A stretch of 34,881 bases of DNA from an uncultured Oscillospiraceae bacterium (GCA_900757695.1 CAAEOU010000178.1:1-34881), one strand, 5' to 3'. Shown: positions 8,784 to 17,143, counted from the first letter of the stretch. The notes: generated from the sequence alone by a model not told the origin. Numbers and translations: made by a program.

Positions 8784-9872
8784 TCAGCGCTTCTGATCCG
8801 GCAGAGACCGGACCTCTTCCAGAATCTTTTCCGTCTGCTCTTCCCCATACGAAAAATCAACATGGGGATGATAGAGCTCCTCCAGCACATCGTGACAGGC
8901 CTTGGCCCGGGCCAAATGGCTCATCCCTTCTGCCATGAGTTCCTCCGCCACCCGGTTGGATAGGCGCAGGAAGCTTCTGCCCTCTTGCCAAGCAGATTGC
9001 TCTACAAGGCTTTCCGTCCGAATGGTCCGGAAGCCTTGTTTCTTTTTCATTGGGCCGGTCACAAAAGCCAGAGACTTCTCTGGAATCAACAAATGTTCTA
9101 AGCGGTCGGGCTGTTCTGGACAGAGACAGGCGATCACATCATACCCACCCGCCAGAAATTTCCGTTCCAAAGCGTGTAAAAGAAAGCCGGACAGAGCGCA
9201 ATCATCCCGAATTTCATACCCTCGCTCACACAGAGCAGAAACCGTATCCTCCAGCAGCACACGTCCCAGACAAGTGGGGCCGCCCAAAAAACGGGGAATG
9301 CGTTTTCCTGGCTGTGTCCGGGTGGTTTTCAGCTCTCTTGCCAGGATTCCAGACGCCCGTTTCTCTGCTTTTGCCAGCGTCTCCTCTGTATGAAGGGGGG
9401 TGCTTCCGCGGCGTCGGCTTTCCACCGCTCCACGGATACAGCGGTATGCCTCTGGATAGCAGGCTCGATATGCCTGTGTTGCCGCAACGATTTCCTCCCG
9501 CATGGCAAACAGAGCGGTCCGGTCATAGCCTGCCCCCAAATCGACATAGTGTCCTGTTGCTCCTGTATAAGCCGGGTCCATCACATGAGGGGATGTTCCG
9601 TCCATCAATGCGGCCCCCTTCTCCGGGAAATAAACACCGTCCAAAGAATCTGGGTCTCCAGAGCAACAGATGTACTCCACCGAATAGCCTGCTTTCTCCA
9701 TATCATCGGCCACCCGGCGCATCAATGTGGATTTTCCACAGCCGGCGCCCCCTTTGATGGTGTAAAAGGCCTGCATCTTCGCTTGATCCACCCATTGGTC
9801 ATATAAAGATGAAAATCCACTTGCGGAATTTGCGCCCAAAAAAAACTGGATTCCACGTGCAAAGTCTGACAT
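8784..9872 (-). CDS. PRK06851-like P-loop ATPase of unknown function
   Basis: A 362-aa protein with Walker A GGAGCGKST near residue 40, followed by the block SGDPDSLDGVYFPEKGAALMDGTSPH that is typical of the PRK06851 group of Firmicutes ATPases. A second nucleotide-binding-like half is expected in that group; here the C-terminal half carries LSNRVAEELMAEGMSHLARAKACHDVLEELY but no clear second Walker A. The open frame reaches 9947, but the ATG at 9872 (MSDFARGIQFFLGAN) has GGGAGG 7 nt upstream and matches the family start. It lies 82 bp downstream of the DUF6514-like gene, probably in one transcript. The biochemical role is not known. Confidence 0.75.
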   Translation of the reverse strand: MSDFARGIQFFLGANSASGFSSLYDQWVDQAKMQAFYTIKGGAGCGKSTLMRRVADDMEKAGYSVEYICCSGDPDSLDGVYFPEKGAALMDGTSPHVMDPAYTGATGHYVDLGAGYDRTALFAMREEIVAATQAYRACYPEAYRCIRGAVESRRRGSTPLHTEETLAKAEKRASGILARELKTTRTQPGKRIPRFLGGPTCLGRVLLEDTVSALCERGYEIRDDCALSGFLLHALERKFLAGGYDVIACLCPEQPDRLEHLLIPEKSLAFVTGPMKKKQGFRTIRTESLVEQSAWQEGRSFLRLSNRVAEELMAEGMSHLARAKACHDVLEELYHPHVDFSYGEEQTEKILEEVRSLPDQKR

Positions 9873-9954
9873 ATCCTGTCCTCCCAGCATGAAAATTGGT
9901 CTAATCCAGTTTACGTCTTTACCGTCTCTTCTGTCACTCTTCTTCACCGCTTTT

Positions 9955-10224
9955 TTATAGCCAGTCTTCCACCACCTCCCTCAATGTGCAAGGGGTCACG
10001 CCCCCGCCGACCAGAATTTGAGCCAAGGACTCAATTCGATCCGGCCGGACTGTAATGTCCAGCACTTCCTCCCGCTCTCCTGTTTGGATCATCAGAATAC
10101 GGATTCCGTAGCTCTCACAGCAAACAGGGGGAGGGATGGTCCGAATCAAAATCCAATACGCACAGGTCGCTGGCCGGCCGATCTGGTTACTGAGATCGAC
10201 CTGGCCAATGAAAAGCTCTCTCAT
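9955..10224 (-). CDS. Small DUF6514-like protein
   Basis: An 89-aa protein with no membrane segment or signal peptide. The internal YGIRILMI, the DITVRPDRIESLAQILVGGGVTP segment and the ending LREVVEDWL resemble the DUF6514 family of spore-forming Clostridia; the match is from memory of the pattern. The chosen ATG follows TAGGAGGAAGAG; the longer open frame to 10467 has no support. It is the promoter-proximal gene before the PRK06851-like ATPase. The 430-bp upstream region holds two Spo0A-box-like heptamers. Function unknown. Confidence 0.6.
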   Translation of the reverse strand: MRELFIGQVDLSNQIGRPATCAYWILIRTIPPPVCCESYGIRILMIQTGEREEVLDITVRPDRIESLAQILVGGGVTPCTLREVVEDWL

Positions 10225-10319
10225 CACTCTTCCTCCTAAATTTATTTCATTTTGTAACCTTTTGTAGTTATATTGTAATGTCAAAAACTTCTCTTGCAAA
10301 GAACTTTCGTTCGCCTTAT

Positions 10320-10400
10320 TTCGACAGCATTCTACCAAATGGACTGATTTCTCCCGGAAAATGACCATTTCACGGCGTCTGCACACGCAGAAATGTCGAA
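10320..10400. promoter_or_regulatory. Two Spo0A-box-like heptamers upstream of the DUF6514-like gene
   Basis: TGTCGAA occurs at 10394-10400 on the plus strand and at 10320-10326 on the minus strand (TTCGACA on plus), 74 bp apart in the otherwise empty stretch 10225-10588. The heptamer is the known core of the Spo0A binding site. Nearer the gene, TTTGTA-like units repeat with a 10-bp period (10251-10279). Binding is inferred. Confidence 0.35.
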
Positions 10401-10588
10401 AAGTAACCGACGTTCTATTCCATCGATATCCGTTTTCCGACTGGAGTTCCATCATTTTCCATCTCATTTTCTGTTATTCTCTGTTATTCAATTCCATAAA
10501 TGTTGTTTTTTTCTAAAATCCTCCAAAAATTTGAATAGCGGCTCTTTTCGAAACAAAAAATTTCTCTCAAACTTTTCCTTTTTTAGGA

Positions 10589-10617
10589 TTGACAATCCCA
10601 ATTTCGTGTGATAATAT
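10589..10617 (+). promoter_or_regulatory. Strong promoter of the tRNA-Ser pair
   Basis: A consensus -35 TTGACA (10589-10594), a 17-bp spacer with a TGTG extended element, and TAATAT (10612-10617). The first tRNA begins 35 bp downstream. Confidence 0.8.
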
Positions 10618-10651
10618 AATTAACGCATCTAACCGGCGCCCTGTTTCAAAC

Positions 10652-10738
10652 GGAGAGATGTCCGAGCGGTTTAAGGAGCTGGTCTTGAAAACCAGTGACC
10701 CGAAAGGGCCGTGGGTTCGAATCCCACTCTCTCCGCCA
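10652..10738 (+). tRNA. tRNA-Ser (anticodon UGA)
   Basis: An 87-nt class II tRNA. The acceptor GGAGAGA pairs with TCTCTCC, followed by discriminator G and an encoded CCA. The anticodon stem CTGGT/ACCAG holds loop CTTGAAA with TGA at 10686-10688. There is a long variable arm, and the T arm GTGGGTTCGAATCCCAC is perfect. All arms were folded by eye. Confidence 0.97.
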
Positions 10739-10770
10739 TTTTCTTATGATGGACCAATTAATTCGGATCT

Positions 10771-10862
10771 GGAGAAGTACCCAAGTGGCCGAAGGGGCTC
10801 CCCTGCTAAGGGAGTAGGGCGTGTTGAGCGTCGCGAGGGTTCAAATCCCTCCTTCTCCGCCA
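10771..10862 (+). tRNA. tRNA-Ser (anticodon GCU)
   Basis: A 92-nt class II tRNA 32 bp after the first. The acceptor GGAGAAG pairs with CTTCTCC, then G and an encoded CCA. The anticodon stem CTCCC/GGGAG holds loop CTGCTAA with GCT at 10805-10807. It has the large variable arm of serine tRNAs and T arm GAGGGTTCAAATCCCTC. Confidence 0.97.
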
Positions 10863-10866
10863 AAAG

Positions 10867-10907
10867 AAAAGCCTTGATCTTCAATGGATCAAGGCTTTTT
10901 TCTTTTT
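10867..10907 (+). terminator. Terminator of the tRNA-Ser transcript
   Basis: A 13-bp perfect stem (10867-10879 with 10887-10899), a 7-nt loop, then a T-rich tail, 4 nt after the second tRNA. Confidence 0.92.
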
Positions 10908-10971
10908 GTGGACTCAGAAAAGTCACCGTTGCTCCTTTCCTGAAAATTTTTCTCTTTTTCAAAATATTCTC

Positions 10972-11000
10972 TTGCCTTCTCCTTTACTCTGTTGTATAAT
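10972..11000 (+). promoter_or_regulatory. Promoter of the cold shock gene
   Basis: TTGCCT (10972-10977), a 17-bp spacer and a perfect TATAAT (10995-11000). Transcription should start near 11007, giving a leader of about 115 nt. Confidence 0.7.
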
Positions 11001-11029
11001 ATAAAAGATTTCTAAATGTATGATTGATT

Positions 11030-11085
11030 ACCACCGGTTGTAAGTCAACTTCCATTTTGACTTGCTGCCGGTGGTTTTTCTTTTC
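11030..11085 (+). promoter_or_regulatory. Terminator-like hairpin in the cold shock mRNA leader
   Basis: Outer stem ACCACCGG/CCGGTGGT (11030-11037 with 11068-11075), a 4x4 internal loop, inner stem AAGTCAA/TTGACTT (11042-11048 with 11057-11063), then TTTTTCTTTT. The form is that of an intrinsic terminator placed between the promoter and the csp gene. It could be an attenuator, a thermosensor, or the end of a short separate RNA of about 75 nt. Confidence 0.6.
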
Positions 11086-11122
11086 TGAATTTCGGATCAA
11101 AACTTTTTAGGAGGTTCTCAAC

Positions 11123-11338
11123 ATGAATCATGGTACAGTAAAGTGGTTTAACGAGGAAAAAGGATTTGGATTTATTTCCAACGAAGACGGAAGCGGAGAT
11201 GTGTTTGTCCATTTTTCCGCCATACAGGGCACAGGATTCCGCTCTCTCCAGCCAGGTCAGCAGGTAACGTATGACACAGAGGCAGATCCCAGAAACGTCA
11301 ATCGGCTCCGCGCCGTCCGAGTCACATGCATTGCCTAA
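11123..11338 (+). CDS. Cold shock protein (CspA family)
   Basis: A 71-aa single cold-shock domain that binds single-stranded RNA and DNA and acts as an RNA chaperone. The RNA-binding motifs are KGFGFI (RNP1) and VFVHFS (RNP2), after the standard start [13 protein letters not shown]. An AGGAGG site precedes the ATG. It is monocistronic, between a hairpin-bearing leader and a strong terminator. The structured leader suggests control at the level of transcript elongation or folding, as is common for csp genes. Confidence 0.95.
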   Translation: MNHGTVKWFNEEKGFGFISNEDGSGDVFVHFSAIQGTGFRSLQPGQQVTYDTEADPRNVNRLRAVRVTCIA

Positions 11339-11353
11339 CCACCAGATGCCTTT

Positions 11354-11390
11354 CACCGTCCTGGTATACCAGGACGGTGTTTCTTTGTTT
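11354..11390 (+). terminator. Terminator of the cold shock gene
   Basis: An 11-bp perfect stem (11354-11364 with 11369-11379), a TATA loop and a T-rich tail, 15 nt after the csp stop. Confidence 0.9.
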
Positions 11391-11485
11391 TCTGCCGAGA
11401 AACCTCTGTATTGCTTTTTCCGATTTCTTCCGCTAAAATTGAACAGAACCCAAAGAAATCATGTCATTTCTATCGGAGGCGCACA

Positions 11486-12193
11486 ATGTCACATCCAAAG
11501 GAATCTATCATCTTGGGCCGTCTGCTTCAACGGCAGGACCCAACTTATCGAGATTTTCATAAGAAACTTCTTCCAACCGTGGACCCAGAGCGGCTCATCG
11601 GGGTTCGAACACCTCAGCTTCGCAGTCTGGCCAAAGAGTTGTCCGGTACACCAGAGGCCGAGGATTTCCTGGCCAGTCTGCCTCATACGTACTATGATGA
11701 GAATACCCTCCATGGTCTCTTGATTTCCAACGGAAAAGACATTTCTTGGGTCATCGCTCAACTGGACCGTTTCCTGCCCTTCGTCGATAATTGGGCCACC
11801 TGCGATCTCACGCGTCCAAAGATCTTTCAAAAACACTTGCCGGAGCTGCTTCCCAAAGTGAAGGAATGGCTTGCATCCGATCATGAATATACCGTCCGTT
11901 TTGGAATCGGTATGTTATTGTCCTTCTATCTTGACCGGGCATTTCAACCTGAATATTTAACCTGGGTTGCATCCCTACACAGGCAGGAATACTATGTCAA
12001 CATGATGATTGCCTGGTACTTTGCAACCGCTCTGGCCAAACAGTATGAGGCAGCACTTCCCTATCTGCAGTCCCACTGCTTGGAGCAATGGACTCACAAC
12101 AAGGCCATACAAAAAGCTCTGGAGAGCACTCGAATTCCCCCAGAACACAAAGAGATACTGAGAACCTTGAAACGGAAACAAGAGAAGGAGTAA
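11486..12193 (+). CDS. AlkD-type DNA alkylation repair protein
   Basis: A 235-aa HEAT-like-repeat DNA glycosylase of the AlkC/AlkD family, which excises positively charged alkylated bases such as 3- and 7-methylpurines without flipping the base. Typical segments are IGVRTPQLRSLAKEL, the VDNWATCD motif with the conserved Trp and Asp near residue 100, VRFGIGMLLSFYLD, YYVNMMIAWYFATALAKQYE and the ending helix TRIPPEHKEILRTLKRK. The open frame extends back to 11411, but the ATG at 11486 has a good GGAGG site and gives the standard N-terminus. The next gene's ribosome site lies inside its 3' end, so the two are coupled. Confidence 0.88.
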   Translation: MSHPKESIILGRLLQRQDPTYRDFHKKLLPTVDPERLIGVRTPQLRSLAKELSGTPEAEDFLASLPHTYYDENTLHGLLISNGKDISWVIAQLDRFLPFVDNWATCDLTRPKIFQKHLPELLPKVKEWLASDHEYTVRFGIGMLLSFYLDRAFQPEYLTWVASLHRQEYYVNMMIAWYFATALAKQYEAALPYLQSHCLEQWTHNKAIQKALESTRIPPEHKEILRTLKRKQEKE

Positions 12194-12198
12194 TTGTG

Positions 12199-12549
12199 AT
12201 GACGACTCGGGAAGAAGCCATCCACGCCTGTCTCATCGATTCCTCCGTTTATCCAGACACCCCATTCCACGATGCAAACTGGACCATAATACGACACCAA
12301 GAAAACCAAAAAATGTTTGCTGCTGTTTACCAGCGGAAGGGACAAACTTGGATGAATGTGAAGGTCGAGCCCCTAACAGGAGATTTTTTGCGGCAAACCT
12401 ACCCCGCTGCGGTACCTGCTTACCACATGAATAAAACCCATTGGATCAGCCTTATTTTGGATGGATCTTTAGAGGATTCCATGATCCAGGACTTAATCTG
12501 GCGCAGCTACCTTTTGACTGCGCCCCGCAGAAAAAACACAACACCATGA
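12199..12549 (+). CDS. MmcQ/YjbR family protein
   Basis: A 116-aa protein of the MmcQ/YjbR family (CyaY-like fold). The pattern is an N-terminal helix, YPDTPFHDANWTIIRHQENQKMFAAVYQ, MNVKVEP, then YHMNKTHWISLILDG and a C-terminal DLIWRSYLLT helix. The family is annotated as DNA-binding, but its role is not well defined. The ATG follows GGAG inside the end of the alkD-like gene, 5 bp after its stop. Shared transcription with a DNA repair gene fits but does not prove a repair role. Confidence 0.8.
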   Translation: MTTREEAIHACLIDSSVYPDTPFHDANWTIIRHQENQKMFAAVYQRKGQTWMNVKVEPLTGDFLRQTYPAAVPAYHMNKTHWISLILDGSLEDSMIQDLIWRSYLLTAPRRKNTTP

Positions 12550-12564
12550 ACAGGAGGCGCCATC

Positions 12565-13602
12565 ATGTTATCTTATACGTACCTCTCCCCTGGAAAATTC
12601 GGCCTTATCCAGAAGCCGAAACCTGTCCTGCGCCATGACAGAGACGCGATTGTCCGGGTAACCCTCTCCAGCATTTGCACCAGTGACCTGCATATTAAGC
12701 ACGGCACAGTTCCACGAGCCATCCCTGGCGTTACGGTCGGTCACGAAATGGTTGGCATTGTGGAATCTGTCGGCGCGGAAGTTTCCACAGTAAAACCTGG
12801 TGACCGGGTGTCGGTCAACGTGGAGACCTTCTGCGGCACATGTTTCTTCTGCCAACACGGATATGTCAACAACTGCACCGATCCCAACGGCGGCTGGGCA
12901 CTGGGGTGTCGAATTGACGGCGGTCAGGCAGAATATGTCCGGGTTCCTTATGCGGATCAAGGTCTCACCATCATCCCGGATACGGTAACAGACCGTCAAG
13001 CTCTCTTTGTAGGTGACCTCTTGGCCACGGGATTTTGGGCCACCCGCATTTCGGAGATCGGTCCAGAAGACACTGTGCTCCTCTTGGGGGCGGGCCCCAC
13101 TGGCATTTGCACTCTCTTATGCGCTCTCTTAAAAGAACCCAGGAAAATCATTGTCTGTGAGCCAGATCCTATGCGTCGAGCCTTTGTGCAGACACAATAT
13201 CCTCAGGTTTTGACCACCACACCGGAAGAAGTGGTCTCTGTGGTGCGAAAAGAGGGCGCACACGGCGGCGCAGACGTTGTTCTGGAAATTGCCGGTAGCT
13301 CGGACTCGTTTCAACTGGCCTGGCAGTGCGCCCGCCCCAATGCCATCGTCACCATTGTGGCGATGTATGACCGCCCGCAGATTCTCCCCTTGCCAGAGAT
13401 GTATGGAAAGAATTTGACTTTCAAAACAGGTGGGGTAGATGGTTGTCATTGTAAAGAAGTTCTTTCTCTGATTCAGACAGGGCAGCTGGATACCACTCCC
13501 CTGATTACCCATACATTTCCCTTGACTGAGATCGAGGCGGCTTATGACCTCTTTGAGTACCGACGGGATGGCGTTATTAAGGTAGCAATTCAAGGTACCT
13601 AA
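12565..13602 (+). CDS. Zinc-dependent alcohol dehydrogenase family protein
   Basis: A 345-aa medium-chain dehydrogenase/reductase. Catalytic zinc ligands are Cys in ICTSD and His/Glu in VGHEMVG. The structural zinc lobe is the four-Cys cluster CGTCFFCQHGYVNNC. The NAD(P)-binding motif is LLLGAGPTGICT near residue 175. It oxidises an alcohol or reduces an aldehyde/ketone; the set of residues resembles secondary-alcohol and threonine-dehydrogenase-like members, but the substrate is not predictable. AGGAGG precedes the ATG. The gene follows the MmcQ gene by 15 bp and is the last normal-composition gene before the AT-rich island. Confidence 0.9.
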   Translation: MLSYTYLSPGKFGLIQKPKPVLRHDRDAIVRVTLSSICTSDLHIKHGTVPRAIPGVTVGHEMVGIVESVGAEVSTVKPGDRVSVNVETFCGTCFFCQHGYVNNCTDPNGGWALGCRIDGGQAEYVRVPYADQGLTIIPDTVTDRQALFVGDLLATGFWATRISEIGPEDTVLLLGAGPTGICTLLCALLKEPRKIIVCEPDPMRRAFVQTQYPQVLTTTPEEVVSVVRKEGAHGGADVVLEIAGSSDSFQLAWQCARPNAIVTIVAMYDRPQILPLPEMYGKNLTFKTGGVDGCHCKEVLSLIQTGQLDTTPLITHTFPLTEIEAAYDLFEYRRDGVIKVAIQGT

Positions 13603-13650
13603 CCATCCTCAACCGAAAATTCGAAATGAAAAAACTATTTTATGTTATTT

Positions 13651-13684
13651 TTACACGGTCACGTCAGATTCTGTGACCGTGTAA
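13651..13684. repeat. 12-bp inverted repeat after the alcohol dehydrogenase gene
   Basis: TTACACGGTCAC (13651-13662) pairs perfectly with 13673-13684 around a 10-nt loop, 48 bp after the adh stop. Neither strand has a U-tract after the stem, so it is not a standard terminator, though it may still act as one. Confidence 0.6.
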
Positions 13685-13741
13685 ATAATAGTTGAATCGA
13701 ACCTCTTTGAGATATCAAAATAAGAGATCATCATTTCATTG

Positions 13742-13783
13742 ACCAGTATATTGGAAATGCTACGCTATTTCCAATATACTGGT
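13742..13783. repeat. 17-bp perfect inverted repeat upstream of lanB
   Basis: The arms 13742-13758 and 13767-13783 pair perfectly around GCTACGCT. It is AT-rich like the island. It may insulate the lan promoter or be a relic of the integration junction. The rest of 13603-13912 shows no gene. Confidence 0.6.
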
Positions 13784-13912
13784 TTACTGTTTAACGATGT
13801 TGAAACCTGCTCTGTTGTCCATCGTCTGCCGGATAAAGCAATAAGAATGATTTTAGGTTGCAAGATTGATCCATTTAATTTATTAATTTTCTCAATATTT
13901 TTAAAATAATGT

Positions 13913-13944
13913 TTGACAATACATTATATATTATAGTATATAAT
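13913..13944 (+). promoter_or_regulatory. Probable promoter of the lan operon
   Basis: A consensus TTGACA (13913-13918) is followed by overlapping -10 candidates: TATATA at 13937 (18-bp spacer) or TATAAT at 13939 (20-bp spacer). The -10 region lies in a dyad, ATTATATA (13923-13930) with TATATAAT (13937-13944), that could bind a regulator. No regulator gene is in the cluster. Confidence 0.5.
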
Positions 13945-13993
13945 TGTAAGATATCAATAAAATTCAGTGTAATATAGAACGGTGGTTTATAAA

Positions 13994-16900
13994 ATGAGAT
14001 ATTCTTGCAATGACATTTTTATGGTTAGGACTCCGAGTTTACCAGCAAGTGTGTTTTCTGATTTTGTACAGTTTGAAGGCAATGATGTGGAGAATTTTCT
14101 TCAGCAAACCCCCTTCCGTGATTTTATGGATAAAAGTATTCTGTTGTCTAGTCGTGAATTGTACAATGCTAAAAAGCGAAATTTGCAGAGTAGCACCAAA
14201 AAAAGCAAAGCAAGAAATTTAGCACGCATTAAATTCCTAATTCGAGCATGTACAAGACCAACGCCGTACGGCCTTTTTGCTGGGGCTGCGTTGGGAGAGT
14301 TTTGTGAGAATCCAAATATAGAACCTCTGGTTATCGACGAAAGAAAAGCCATTCTCGAATGTCGAGCAGATTATTCTTGGCTCTCTCATTTTATTTATGA
14401 GATGGAGAATAATCCATCCGTATATCCACAACTTCAGTTACGATTTAACAACAATTGCTATGTTTCTGGAGACCGATTAAAGAACCCGCATCACTCAAAT
14501 CATGGTTTTCTTATGCCAGAAGAAACCGTCACCGAAAGAACTCACATGCGAAATACGCCTTTGATCACCTATGTGAAACAACAGGCACAGACGTTCATTC
14601 GCTACGATTTATTAAAATCTCGCATTCAAAGTAAATATCCTGGTGTTCCAGAGGAAAAAATTATTTCAACGATCAATGCACTCATGGAAAATGAAGTTTT
14701 ACTTAGCAATTTGAGGGCTCCAGCAAACTGCGAAAATGGATTGGAATATGTCTTGAAAATTCTGGCGCCCATAGAAGGAATTAATCGGCAGAAGGAAACG
14801 CTACAAAAAATTAATACACTAATTAACCAAATGAATGGTGAATTGGAGATTGATCAGGTGAATGCAAAAACCATTGAGTCTGTCTATACCTTGATGGATG
14901 GTTTGCTTAACCAGAAAAATGAGAAAGACCTTCTGGCCGTGAATAAGGGTATGGTTCTTCAGCAAAACAAGTTGCCTTATCAAGTGAAAGAAATTGTAGA
15001 ACAATTTGTTGAAGCATTGACATATCTACAAGTCGATGTGCCCTCAAGGTTAGAAAAGTTTAAGCGGCAGTTTCAGGAAGAATATGGATCCAATGTAGAA
15101 GTACCGTTTTGTACTATCATCGACCAAAATGACTTTAACGGGCTTTCCTACTTAGAAAAGTATCAACCATCTCAGGATGAAAAAGATCAAAAAATCAAAC
15201 AAATTGTGGATGAAAAGATTTTGGATTGTCTGCAGGCGCAGAAGGAGGAGATTAATTTATCTATAGATAATTTTTCATCCCTGGAAATAAGTCGAGAAGA
15301 TAGGTATCCAGAATCTTTTGACATCAACTTCTTTGTCTCCAAAGAAAAAGAACACTATCGTTTGTGGCTTGCGCCAATCGGTGGAAGTGGAGCTGCCGGG
15401 GATATGTTCAATCGATTTAACTGTGTATTGGATGCAGACCTTTTCCATCAATACAAAGAAAACAATCGCTCCCTTGTTTGTTCAGATAAAGCTCTGGTTA
15501 CAGTAGAGATCAGAGAAGGAAGTGTAAAGGGGCGGATGAGCAATGTCAATAATCACAGAAATGAAAGCCAGTATTATATTGCGCTTGCTACAAATGATGA
15601 CAATTCCAACGCAGAAGAACTTCCTTTGGATGACCTGCTGATAGGCATGCAATATAATCAACTTTATATAAAATCCAAACGGCTCGGAAAACGTTGCAAG
15701 GTTCGCCAAAACTGCATGGTCAATCCATCTTCCTTGTCGGAAGTATCCCAACTACTAATGCAAATTTCCTCAGATGAAGAGACCAGTATCATAGCCAGAG
15801 CGTTTCAACTATTTCAAAATGATTACGTTTTTCTCCCGAGGATTTCGTTGGAAGATGTTGTAGTTTTTCCAAAAAGGTGGAACTTACCATTACATTTCTT
15901 TGCGCTTCATTCTCAGGAATCTTTTGAAGAATCCTTTCAAAAACTTCGTCGCAAGTACACGATTGATGATATTGTCTACTTATCAGAAGGAGACAGGAGA
16001 TTAGCTTTAAACTTAGATAAAGCACATTCTATGGAAATTTTATATAAACATATTCAGAAAAACAACAGTCTACGTTTATCTGAAATAGAAAAAAATATTT
16101 TCAACGAAAGCATTTGTGTAGACATAAAGGGAAAATCCTATATTACAGAGATTAGTTGTTCCTTATTTCGTCCCAGCGTTTCCAAATATCCTACAAGAGA
16201 GACCGAACCGTGGAATGTGCTGCAGAATGAAAACAGATCCTTGATGCTTTTACAGGATGGATGGATCTATGCAAAGCTTTATCAGCTGGACGATCGGGAG
16301 AATGAAACCCTTAATTACATTGTCTCCTGCTTAGGTTCTATTGGCAACCCGAAATTTTTCTATCTCCGCTACTCTGATGAAATCGGGCGGCATTTAAGAG
16401 TGAGATTCAAATACGAAAACGAATGGACAGCACAAAAGCATTTGCTTGCAATACAGAAAATGTTGATAAATTTCCGAACATGGAAGCTTATCAACAAAGT
16501 TCAATTTGATATTTATTTTAGAGAAAACAACCGGTACGGAGGCAGTCAACTCATTGCATCGGCAGAGGAGGTGTTTTTTGCTGACAGCCGTTTTGTGATT
16601 GGTCTTTTGGATGAATTTAATATCGAGGAAACAGAAGGGTTGGAAAATGCCTATCTATTGGGCATCAGCACAATATTAACTGCTTTTTTTGATCATTGGG
16701 AGAAAATGCTACTGCAAGTGAATTTGACGCCGTTGCTTGCAGAAAATAAAAAACTCTTTCGGGAAAAAAAGCAATCTTATATTAAAAAGATAGAATGGTT
16801 ACTCTCTTGTAATGATTCAAATTTAAGTGAGCAGACAGTTGCACTCCTTACAGAGAGAAATGATGCAATCAAAAATTATCGAAATAAGATATTATGTGCA

Positions 16901-17068
16901 GAACAATTAACAGCGCATCAAGAAGAAATCATCTCTTCTGTCATTCACATGTTTTGCAATCGCTTAACAGGAGATAGAAGCTTAGAGCAAAAATATCTCA
17001 ACATTATGCGAGAAGGATTATCTAATATTATTGAAAAAGGCAAGCGTAATCCCATTAACGAACATTAG
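13994..17068 (+). CDS. lanB: LanB: class I lanthipeptide dehydratase
   Basis: A 1,024-aa full-length LanB, the enzyme that glutamylates Ser/Thr of the precursor using glutamyl-tRNA and then eliminates to dehydroalanine/dehydrobutyrine. The N-terminal glutamylation domain opens with IFMVRTPSLPASVF and has the hallmark RACTRPTPYGLFAGA near residue 85. The C-terminal elimination (SpaB_C-type) domain starts near residue 740 with DGWIYAKLYQ and contains FFYLRYSDEIGRHLRVRFKY and YFRENNRYGGSQLIASAEEVF. I preferred the ATG at 13994, which follows a GGTGG, over the in-frame GTG at 13982 with no site before it. It is the first gene of the lan operon, transcribed from the AT-rich promoter upstream. Confidence 0.95.
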   Translation: MRYSCNDIFMVRTPSLPASVFSDFVQFEGNDVENFLQQTPFRDFMDKSILLSSRELYNAKKRNLQSSTKKSKARNLARIKFLIRACTRPTPYGLFAGAALGEFCENPNIEPLVIDERKAILECRADYSWLSHFIYEMENNPSVYPQLQLRFNNNCYVSGDRLKNPHHSNHGFLMPEETVTERTHMRNTPLITYVKQQAQTFIRYDLLKSRIQSKYPGVPEEKIISTINALMENEVLLSNLRAPANCENGLEYVLKILAPIEGINRQKETLQKINTLINQMNGELEIDQVNAKTIESVYTLMDGLLNQKNEKDLLAVNKGMVLQQNKLPYQVKEIVEQFVEALTYLQVDVPSRLEKFKRQFQEEYGSNVEVPFCTIIDQNDFNGLSYLEKYQPSQDEKDQKIKQIVDEKILDCLQAQKEEINLSIDNFSSLEISREDRYPESFDINFFVSKEKEHYRLWLAPIGGSGAAGDMFNRFNCVLDADLFHQYKENNRSLVCSDKALVTVEIREGSVKGRMSNVNNHRNESQYYIALATNDDNSNAEELPLDDLLIGMQYNQLYIKSKRLGKRCKVRQNCMVNPSSLSEVSQLLMQISSDEETSIIARAFQLFQNDYVFLPRISLEDVVVFPKRWNLPLHFFALHSQESFEESFQKLRRKYTIDDIVYLSEGDRRLALNLDKAHSMEILYKHIQKNNSLRLSEIEKNIFNESICVDIKGKSYITEISCSLFRPSVSKYPTRETEPWNVLQNENRSLMLLQDGWIYAKLYQLDDRENETLNYIVSCLGSIGNPKFFYLRYSDEIGRHLRVRFKYENEWTAQKHLLAIQKMLINFRTWKLINKVQFDIYFRENNRYGGSQLIASAEEVFFADSRFVIGLLDEFNIEETEGLENAYLLGISTILTAFFDHWEKMLLQVNLTPLLAENKKLFREKKQSYIKKIEWLLSCNDSNLSEQTVALLTERNDAIKNYRNKILCAEQLTAHQEEIISSVIHMFCNRLTGDRSLEQKYLNIMREGLSNIIEKGKRNPINEH

Positions 17069-17089
17069 CTAAATGGAATATTACAGTAG

Positions 17090-17119
17090 TTACATATCAT
17101 AGACTCAGCTCTTGGACAA
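17090..17119 (+). repeat. Precursor-cassette repeat, left copy 1
   Basis: A 30-bp sequence between the lanB stop and precursor A1, containing CATAGA and ending in CTTGGACAA. It matches left copy 2 (18604-18633) at 28 of 30 positions and the inverted right copy 1 (17422-17451) at 26 of 30. Confidence 0.85.
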
Positions 17120-17143
17120 TCATTATATGAAAGGAGATACATA

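Noticed and set aside
13690..13712. tRNA-like T-loop GAGGTTCGATTC on the minus strand at the island edge
   Set aside because: The second half of the T stem does not pair (needs CCTC, has AAC) and no acceptor or anticodon arm is nearby, so it is not a tRNA remnant that can be supported.
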